From positions 1-10,955 of the forward strand of contig JALGTT010000022.1 of assembly GCA_029821235.1 (NCBI GenBank): 10,955 bases of DNA, read 5' to 3'. Below, one piece after another: positions 6,097 through 10,955 of the stretch. This DNA comes from Candidatus Hebobacteria bacterium. GTDB taxonomy: Bacteria; Armatimonadota; Hebobacteria; Hebobacterales; Hebobacteraceae. Below the pieces are notes generated by a model. The model ran no database searches. It was not told the DNA's origin and was given only the letters and a program-made list of their open reading frames with translations. Each line of letters begins with the position of its first letter. The stretch's first letter is position 1. The position numbers were made by a program, and so were the translations under genes.

Positions 6097-8001
6097 TCAG
6101 TTGCTCTCTTTGTACTCCGCGTCTATCACGCCATCGTCTCCGCCGCCTTCGCCTCCGCCCTCGCCGGCCGGGCTCTCGCCGCTGGGCGGCTGCGAGGAGG
6201 CCTGCTGGTAGGCGCTCTCCGTCACCTTGGAGAACAACTGCTGCAACCTGTCGGCGGCATTGCGGATGCGGTTGATGTCATTGCTCTCCAGCGCGCTCCG
6301 CACCTCGGAGATCGCCCCCTCCACCTCCTGCCGCTGTTCGGCGGGAACCTTGTCTCCCAGATCGCGCAGGCTGCGCTCCACCGCATAGGTGAGTTGCTCC
6401 GCCTGGTTCCTGACCTCCACGGTCTCCTTCCGCCGGCGGTCTTCCTCCGCATGCTCCTGCGCCTCTTTCACCATGCGCTCCACTTCGTCCCGCTCGAGCC
6501 GGCTCGACCCGGAGATGGTGATCTGCTGCTTGTTGCCGGTGGCGGTGTCGCGCGCAGAGACGCTGAGGATGCCGTTGACGTCGATGTCGAAGGCGACTTC
6601 GATCTTCGGCGTCCCCCGCGGCGCGGGGGGAATGCCGGTGAGGCGGAATCGTCCCAGGCTGCGGTTGTCGGCGGCCATGGGCCTCTCCCCCTGCAGCACG
6701 TGGATCTCCACCTCGGTCTGGTTGTCGCTGGCCGTGGTGTAGAGTTCCTTCTTCTGGGTGGGAATGGTGGTGTTCCGCGGGATCATCACGTTCATCACGC
6801 CTCCCACCGTCTCCACCCCCAGCGAGAGCGGAGTGACGTCCAACAGCACTACGTTGTCCACCTCGCGGACGATGATCCCGGCCTGGATGGCGGCCCCCAT
6901 CGCCACCACCTCATCCGCGTTCACGCCCTTGTGCGGCTCCTTGTTGGTGAGTTTGCGGATCAGCTCCTGTACCATCGGCATGCGGGTGGCTCCACCCACC
7001 AGCACCACCGCGTCCAGTTCGTCCACGTTGATCTTGGCGTCCTTGAGCGCCTGCTCGAAGGGCCCCACCATCCGCTCCAGCAGATCCTGGGTGAGTTCCT
7101 CGAACTTCGCCCGCGTGAGGTTCATGTCGAGGTGCTTCGGTCCGGTCTGGTCGGCGGTGATGAAGGGGAGGTTGATGGTGGTCTGCAACTGGCTGGACAA
7201 TTCCACCTTGGCCTTCTCGGCCGCCTCGCGCAGGCGCTGGAGGGCCTGGCGGTCCTTGCGCAGGTCTATGCCCTGCTCCTTCTGGAACTCGTCGGCCACG
7301 TAGTTGACGATCCGCTCGTCCCAGTCGTCCCCGCCGAGGTGGGTGTCACCATTGGTCGCCCTCACCGCGTTGACCTTGTCTCCGATCTCCAGCAGCGAGA
7401 CGTCGAAGGTGCCTCCGCCCAAGTCCCACACCAGGATGGTCTGCTCCTTGGCCTCGTCCCGGCCGAAGCCGTAGGCGAGCGAGGCGGCGGTGGGCTCGTT
7501 GATGATCCGCAGCACCTCCAGCCCCGCGATCTCTCCTGCATTCTTGGTGGCCGTCCGCTGCGCGTCGTTGAAGTAGGCGGGAACGGTGATGACGGCCTTG
7601 GTAACCGGCTCGCCGAGGTAGGCCTCCGCGTCCTCCTTCAGTTTGCGGAGGATCATCGCCGAGATCTCCTCGGGGGTGTAATCCTTGTCACCGATGCGCA
7701 CCACCGCGGCGCCGTTGGAGGCCTCCGTCACCCGGTAGGGGACCATCGCCCGCTCCTGCTCGACCTCCGAGTAGCGGCGCCCCATGAAGCGCTTGATCGA
7801 GTGGACGGTGTTCTCGGCGTTGATGATCGCCTGTCGCTTGGCGGGCTGCCCCACCAGCCTCTCGCCGCTCTTGGTGAACCCCACCACAGAGGGCGTCAGC
7901 CGACCGCCCTCCGCGTTGGGAATCACCACCGGCTCGCCGCCTTCGATCACCGCCACCACGGAGTTGGTGGTTCCCAGGTCAATTCCGATAACTTTCGCCA
8001 T
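6097..8001 (-). CDS. dnaK: Molecular chaperone DnaK (Hsp70)
   Basis: This is a full-length Hsp70 of 634 residues. The ATPase domain has phosphate loop 1 (IDLGTTNS, 7-14), VPAYFND (140-146), NEPTAASLAYG (168-178), phosphate loop 2 (DLGGGTFD, 193-200) and the adenosine motif LVGGATRMP (334-342). The interdomain linker DNVVLLDVTPLSLG is at 382-395. The beta substrate-binding domain follows with HVLQGERPMAADN and GIPPAPRG, then a helical lid (about 505-600), a Gly/Ser/Pro-rich tail and the ending GVIDAEY. Compared from memory with Bacillus DnaK, about 22 extra residues lie after SIKRFMGRR (about 75-98), as in diderm-type DnaK. The ATG at 7999-8001 has AGGGAGG seven bases upstream. It is the first gene of the operon, behind the promoter/operator at 8130-8160, and may act as co-repressor with HspR. 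No grpE is found in the window. Confidence 0.98.
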   Translation of the reverse strand: MAKVIGIDLGTTNSVVAVIEGGEPVVIPNAEGGRLTPSVVGFTKSGERLVGQPAKRQAIINAENTVHSIKRFMGRRYSEVEQERAMVPYRVTEASNGAAVVRIGDKDYTPEEISAMILRKLKEDAEAYLGEPVTKAVITVPAYFNDAQRTATKNAGEIAGLEVLRIINEPTAASLAYGFGRDEAKEQTILVWDLGGGTFDVSLLEIGDKVNAVRATNGDTHLGGDDWDERIVNYVADEFQKEQGIDLRKDRQALQRLREAAEKAKVELSSQLQTTINLPFITADQTGPKHLDMNLTRAKFEELTQDLLERMVGPFEQALKDAKINVDELDAVVLVGGATRMPMVQELIRKLTNKEPHKGVNADEVVAMGAAIQAGIIVREVDNVVLLDVTPLSLGVETVGGVMNVMIPRNTTIPTQKKELYTTASDNQTEVEIHVLQGERPMAADNRSLGRFRLTGIPPAPRGTPKIEVAFDIDVNGILSVSARDTATGNKQQITISGSSRLERDEVERMVKEAQEHAEEDRRRKETVEVRNQAEQLTYAVERSLRDLGDKVPAEQRQEVEGAISEVRSALESNDINRIRNAADRLQQLFSKVTESAYQQASSQPPSGESPAGEGGGEGGGDDGVIDAEYKESN

Positions 8002-8123
8002 CTGAGTTCCTCCCTAGACACTTTCCGGCGGGGCTATGTGCTCCCAGGCCCGCCCTGTGAAGTCACACGTCAACTTGCGGCGCCGAGAAGTCAGGCTCTC
8101 CGCGGTCCTGCAATACATTAGTA
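8002..8123 (-). promoter_or_regulatory. Predicted dnaK mRNA leader, about 120 bases
   Basis: If transcription starts about seven bases after the -10 box, near 8123, the dnaK message has a leader of about 120 bases. The only stem I find is GGCGGG/CCCGCC (8027-8032 with 8049-8054, 16-base loop). The ribosome site AGGGAGG (8009-8015) lies outside it and looks unpaired, so there is no direct sign of an RNA thermometer. The transcription start is inferred, not seen. Confidence 0.4.
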
Positions 8124-8129
8124 CGCTCA

Positions 8130-8159
8130 ATTATAGAGACTTGATAATGGTATTGTCAA
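8130..8159 (-). promoter_or_regulatory. Consensus sigma-70-type promoter of the heat-shock operon
   Basis: On the minus strand, TTGACA (8154-8159) and TATAAT (8130-8135) are both perfect hexamers, separated by 18 bases. They lie in an AT-rich patch that stands out from the GC-rich surroundings. A start near 8123 would give a leader of about 120 bases to dnaK. Such a strong housekeeping promoter fits control by repression (HspR) and not an alternative heat-shock sigma factor. No CIRCE element (HrcA operator) was found here. It is the only convincing promoter I can see for the operon. Confidence 0.85.
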
Positions 8160-8160
8160 G
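8140..8160. promoter_or_regulatory. HAIR-type operator for HspR overlapping the dnaK -35 box
   Basis: The repeat is CTTGA, 11 bases, TCAAG, giving 21 bases in all, exactly the geometry of the HspR-associated inverted repeat (CTTGAGT, 7 bases, ACTCAAG). The outer five bases of each arm match the known consensus fully. The inner bases differ but keep their own symmetry: AAT and ATT (read on either strand) extend the arms to CTTGANAAT and ATTNTCAAG around a 3-base centre. On the minus strand the arm contains the TTGACA -35 hexamer, and the repeat fills most of the promoter spacer, so a bound repressor would block RNA polymerase directly. hspR in the same operon supplies the expected repressor. 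Confidence 0.85.
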
Positions 8161-8201
8161 TCCAAACGCGAAATCTCTTTGCACCAATAGCGGCCAGAGA
8201 G

Positions 8202-8238
8202 ACAGGGCGGGGTGACGTAGTGGTGTGTTGGGCCCTGT
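8202..8238 (-). terminator. Long-loop inverted repeat after the HEAT-repeat gene, weak terminator candidate
   Basis: ACAGGGC and GCCCTGT (8232-8238 and 8202-8208) form a perfect seven-base stem with a 23-base loop, starting seven bases after the stop codon of the HEAT-repeat gene. CTCTCT follows in place of a T run. The gene must end before the dnaK promoter, so this is the best candidate, but loop length and tail are not typical of an intrinsic terminator. Confidence 0.25.
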
Positions 8239-8245
8239 GCGAAAA

Positions 8246-9730
8246 CTAGGAGCCGCTCATGCCTGACAGCACGCGCAACTGCTCCTGCGCCACCCACTTG
8301 AGGTTCCCCTCCGCGCGCGCCTCCAACTTCCGCAGCGGCTCCACCGCTCTGGGGTCTCCGATCTCCCCCAGCGCCACCGCCACCCATCTCTGGACGACTT
8401 CTGGGCCGGTGTCGAGGGCGGCGATCAAGTCGGGCACGGCCTCCCGGCCCATCGCGGCGAGCGCTCTGGACACCTGATACTGGAGTTCCACGCCCGCTTC
8501 CCCGCTGGCGAGGACCGAGAGCAGCGGATTGATGGCCTTGGTGCCGATGTCCCCGAGGGCGCTCACCGCGGCATCCACCACCCGCCAGTCCGGGTCGGAG
8601 AGCGCTTTCACCAGCGGGGGCACCGCGGCGACATTGCCCTTCCATCCCAGGGCCAGCGCCGCCTCCGCTCTCACCTCACTATCCTCGTCCCTCAGCGCCT
8701 CTGCCAGCGCGGCGTTGGCGGCTGGAGAACCGATCCCGATCATGCCGGAGGCGGCCGCCCGCCTCAGCAGCACGTTCGGCGACTTCAGGGTTCTGATCAA
8801 CGGCGGAATCGCGGGGGTGCCTATCCGCCGCAGTGCCAGGATGGCCCCGTCTCGATAGGCCTTCTCAGTGTCGGTGAGGGTCGCCAGGATGGGTTCCACC
8901 GCCCGCGGGTCGCGGAGCAATCCCAGCGCGGTGGCCGCCGCCAGGCGGTGGTCCTTGTCGGTGAGGAAGGGGATCAGCGCCGGGGTAGCGCTCCGGTCCC
9001 CTATCAATCCGAGGGCCGCGATGGCATTGCCGATTTGTCCACCCTCTTGAAGATTGTACAGCGCCGCCGGGACCGCGGCCCGCACCTTCTGTTTGCCGAG
9101 ATTGTCCAGGCACTGCCGGCGGAGGTTCGCGTCCACCGCGTAGCAGCCGTCTATCAGCGCCGCTATGCCCACGTCGCCCAACTGCGACAGGGCCTGTGCC
9201 GCACCCCCATATCCGGAGCGCTCGGTGAGCAGGAACCTCACCGGGGCCGCCACCTCAGCCTGGGATTCCGCCACCTTGGCCTTGTCCTTCGGATCACTGC
9301 CCAGCCCCAACTGCACCAGGCCCTTCACCGCCTCGTCCTTTGTCCCGCCCCCGGCCGCCAGGGCCCGCATCAGGGTTGGTATCGAGCGCTTCCCTATCTT
9401 GACCAGGGCCTGGCGCGCCCACCGCCTGGGGGCCTCCTCCTGGTCCTGAAGGATCACGCCGAGCGCGGCGATGGCCTTGTCCGTTCCGATCTCCCCCAGC
9501 GCCTGCGCCGCCTTGCTCCGGCGGATGACCGGCTGCGCGGGCAGGGAGTCAACCAGTTTCCCCGACTCCAACAGCGCGCGCGCCGCCTCCACCCTCACCT
9601 TCATGTCATTGGTGCCCAGGGCGCGCAACAGGCGCTGCTTGGCCACCGAGCGCGCGATCAGCCACCCGATCAACGCCAGCGCGATCACGGAGATTACGAT
9701 ATAGGTCCATGGACGGCGTCGCTCTTCCAT
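8246..9730 (-). CDS. Membrane-anchored HEAT-repeat (PBS-lyase-like) protein
   Basis: This 494-residue protein has a short charged N-terminus (MEERRR), one hydrophobic segment at about 8-27 (an uncleaved anchor; no signal-peptidase site is evident) and then an almost continuous HEAT/PBS-lyase-type helical solenoid (about 38-485). Repeat cores recur about every 30-38 residues, as in AAQALGEIGTDKAIAALGVIL, AIAALGLIGDRSATPALIPFL and AVSALGDIGTKAINPLLSVL. Such solenoids are protein-binding scaffolds; no catalytic motif is visible and the partner is unknown. The side of the membrane exposed cannot be decided because basic residues flank both ends of the anchor. The ATG at 9728-9730 was chosen because AAGGAG lies six bases upstream and the anchor follows at once; an in-frame GTG (9755-9757) is a weaker option. 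Its stop lies about 90 bases before the dnaK promoter, so it is a separate unit. The 146 bases to the divergent gene show no clear promoter. Confidence 0.85.
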   Translation of the reverse strand: MEERRRPWTYIVISVIALALIGWLIARSVAKQRLLRALGTNDMKVRVEAARALLESGKLVDSLPAQPVIRRSKAAQALGEIGTDKAIAALGVILQDQEEAPRRWARQALVKIGKRSIPTLMRALAAGGGTKDEAVKGLVQLGLGSDPKDKAKVAESQAEVAAPVRFLLTERSGYGGAAQALSQLGDVGIAALIDGCYAVDANLRRQCLDNLGKQKVRAAVPAALYNLQEGGQIGNAIAALGLIGDRSATPALIPFLTDKDHRLAAATALGLLRDPRAVEPILATLTDTEKAYRDGAILALRRIGTPAIPPLIRTLKSPNVLLRRAAASGMIGIGSPAANAALAEALRDEDSEVRAEAALALGWKGNVAAVPPLVKALSDPDWRVVDAAVSALGDIGTKAINPLLSVLASGEAGVELQYQVSRALAAMGREAVPDLIAALDTGPEVVQRWVAVALGEIGDPRAVEPLRKLEARAEGNLKWVAQEQLRVLSGMSGS

Positions 9731-9876
9731 CCCGTGCTCCTTGCTCGTCTCGCTCACGCCTCGTCCTTCCACGCCCACGCCGACATTCCTCCCGTCCCAG
9801 ACCCCTTTGTACAGGACCCTCTGGAATTGCGGCGAAGACTTCTATCCATCTGTGCAGTTCACCGGGGACACACCTC

Positions 9877-10955
9877 GTGCCGCGTCGGCGAAAACGGAGC
9901 CAACCCAGAGCATCCAAGCCTCCTGCTCCTGCCCCATCTCGCCCTCCCTCGGCGCGGGCGGTGGGAGCGGCCGCGGCCGTTTTCCTCGCCGTGCTCGCCG
10001 TCTACCTGTTCACCATCTGCCCGACGGTGATCGACCAGGACAGCGGAGAACTGGTGGCGGCCGCGCATGTCCTCGGGGTGCCCCACCCCACGGGATATCC
10101 ATTGTGGACGCTCCTGGCGCGCGCCTGCGATTTCCTGCCCGTTGGTCACACCAGCGCCTACCGGGTGGCCCTCCTCTCCGCCGTCTCCGGGGCCGCCGCG
10201 GCCGCGCTGCTCGCCTGGCTGGTGGCATCGCTCACCGGTCTGGCGCTTCCGGGCGCGTTGGCGGGGATCGCCTTCGCCCTCTGGCTCCCCACCTGGAGCC
10301 AGGCGGTGCGGCCGGAGGTGTACGCGCTGGAGGCCCTGCTGTTCGCGGTCTTTCTCATCGCCCTGTGGCGGTGGCATGATGAGCGCTCCCCCCGGCGGCT
10401 TCTCTGGGTGGCGCTCAGCGCGGGGGGCGTCGCCATGCACCACCGCACCGGATTCCTGGCCGCGGGCCCGGCGCTGATCGCCGCCTTCTGGCTGACCCGG
10501 CCGCGGCGCCTCCGCGGCCTCCTGTCGGCCGGGGCGCTCTTCATCACCCCCTTCCTCTGCTATCTCTACCTCCCGATTCGCGCCGCCGCCCGCCCGCCGA
10601 TGAACTGGGGCTACCCCGCCACCGCGGAGCGGTTTCTCTACCACGTCCTCGGCCGCCAGTACGCGCGCTGGGCCTTCGCCAATCCCCTGGAGCAGGCCGC
10701 CAGGGAGGCGGGCAGACTGCTCGGGGAGGCGCTCGCCGGTCCCGTCTGGCCCTCCGTGCTCCTCGCCGCAGTCGGCCTGCCATTCATACTCTGGGGAATG
10801 GCGAAGTGGTCTCGCGCCAGGCCGGCGGTGGCGCTCCCGCTCATCGCCGGCGCGGCCCTGCTCGCCCTGTGGGTGGTGGAATGGGGAGACACCAGCGACC
10901 CGAAGGTCTGGCTCACCCCCCTGGGATTGGTGCTCGCCATGTTCGGGGGCGCGGG
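9877..10955 (+). CDS. DUF2723/TMEM260-type multi-spanning membrane protein, N-terminal 359 residues (runs off the right edge)
   Basis: An uninterrupted plus-strand frame encodes a GT-C-like membrane protein of the DUF2723 family (PF11028). After a basic, proline-rich tail (MPRRRKRSQPRASKPPAPAP) and a first membrane segment (about 29-47) comes the hallmark acidic loop: DQDSGELVAAAHVLG (53-67) and HPTGYPLWTLLA (70-81), then YRVALLSA. Further membrane helices follow, with WSQAVRPEVYALE, MHHRTGF and MNWGYP (around N243) preceding RFLYHVLGRQYARW, all family landmarks. The eukaryotic relative TMEM260 is an O-mannosyltransferase; bacterial members are mostly uncharacterised, so a polyprenyl-sugar glycosyltransferase role is inference. 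No in-frame ATG lies before the first helix. The GTG at 9877 has a weak GGGGA nearby and gives a positive-inside tail; GTG 9961 would cut into the first helix. The gene is divergent from the HEAT-repeat gene. Confidence 0.85.
   Translation, partial: MPRRRKRSQPRASKPPAPAPSRPPSARAVGAAAAVFLAVLAVYLFTICPTVIDQDSGELVAAAHVLGVPHPTGYPLWTLLARACDFLPVGHTSAYRVALLSAVSGAAAAALLAWLVASLTGLALPGALAGIAFALWLPTWSQAVRPEVYALEALLFAVFLIALWRWHDERSPRRLLWVALSAGGVAMHHRTGFLAAGPALIAAFWLTRPRRLRGLLSAGALFITPFLCYLYLPIRAAARPPMNWGYPATAERFLYHVLGRQYARWAFANPLEQAAREAGRLLGEALAGPVWPSVLLAAVGLPFILWGMAKWSRARPAVALPLIAGAALLALWVVEWGDTSDPKVWLTPLGLVLAMFGGA

Noticed and set aside
5737..8121. A long open frame (about 794 codons) on the plus strand, antisense to dnaK and hsp20
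   Set aside because: It lies exactly opposite the strongly conserved dnaK, its translation is low-complexity (rich in Leu, His, Gly, Arg) with no recognisable domain, and long antisense frames are common opposite GC-rich genes with strong third-position bias.
8126..8144. A second HspR-like half-site pair (CTCAA and CTTGA) just downstream of the main repeat
   Set aside because: The halves are in the wrong order and spacing for HAIR, and CTCAA has no partner 11 bases away; the bases overlap the -10 box and are explained by it.
9731..9876. Possible promoters between the HEAT-repeat gene and the DUF2723 gene
   Set aside because: Only weak -10-like matches with poor or wrongly spaced -35 partners were found on either strand, not enough to call.

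Overview
The window is a GC-rich bacterial chromosome segment dominated by one large heat-shock operon on the minus strand. Read 5' to 3' on that strand, the operon is dnaK, an hsp20-family small heat-shock protein, dnaJ, a predicted 33-codon leader peptide, hspR (MerR-family repressor) and a class I Clp ATPase of ClpC type. Spacings are about 28-31 bases, and the leader peptide overlaps hspR by ATGA. The gene set and the HspR-type control resemble the dnaK-grpE-dnaJ-hspR operon of Actinobacteria. Here an hsp20 gene sits where grpE is expected, and the DnaK carries the N-terminal insertion usual in diderm-type DnaK and absent from Firmicutes-type DnaK. With the membrane-anchored HEAT-repeat protein, the FAD_oxidored-type flavoprotein and the DUF2723 membrane protein, this points to a deep-branching, GC-rich, possibly thermophilic phylum such as Armatimonadota or Chloroflexota. 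That taxonomic guess is low confidence and rests on gene style only.

Layout: 1-198 (minus) is the N-terminal piece of a flavoprotein oxidoreductase that runs off the left edge. 280-1533 (minus) is an ArsP/YraQ-family permease. 1647-4106 (minus) is clpC, 4138-4485 hspR, 4482-4583 the leader peptide, 4613-5608 dnaJ, 5637-6068 hsp20 and 6097-8001 dnaK. 8002-8245 is the control region. 8246-9730 (minus) is a HEAT-repeat protein with an N-terminal membrane anchor. 9877-10955 (plus) is the start of a divergent DUF2723 multi-spanning membrane protein that runs off the right edge.

How it works together: upstream of dnaK lies a perfect-consensus housekeeping promoter (TTGACA, 18-base spacer, TATAAT, on the minus strand). 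Its -35 hexamer sits inside an inverted repeat with exactly the geometry of the HspR operator HAIR (CTTGA, 11 bases, TCAAG, 21 bases in all). The inference is that HspR made from the fifth reading frame of the operon represses the operon's only evident promoter, probably assisted by DnaK as in Streptomyces. This would give feedback control over the DnaK/DnaJ/Hsp20 folding set and a ClpC unfoldase that keeps a candidate ClpP-docking loop.

The most unusual points are: the consensus promoter embedded in the HAIR operator; a DnaJ with only half of the usual zinc-binding module (two CxxCxGxG repeats rather than four); the missing grpE; ClpC rather than ClpB as the HspR-controlled Clp; and the leader peptide translationally coupled to hspR. 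No RNA genes, CRISPR arrays, insertion sequences or phage genes were seen.
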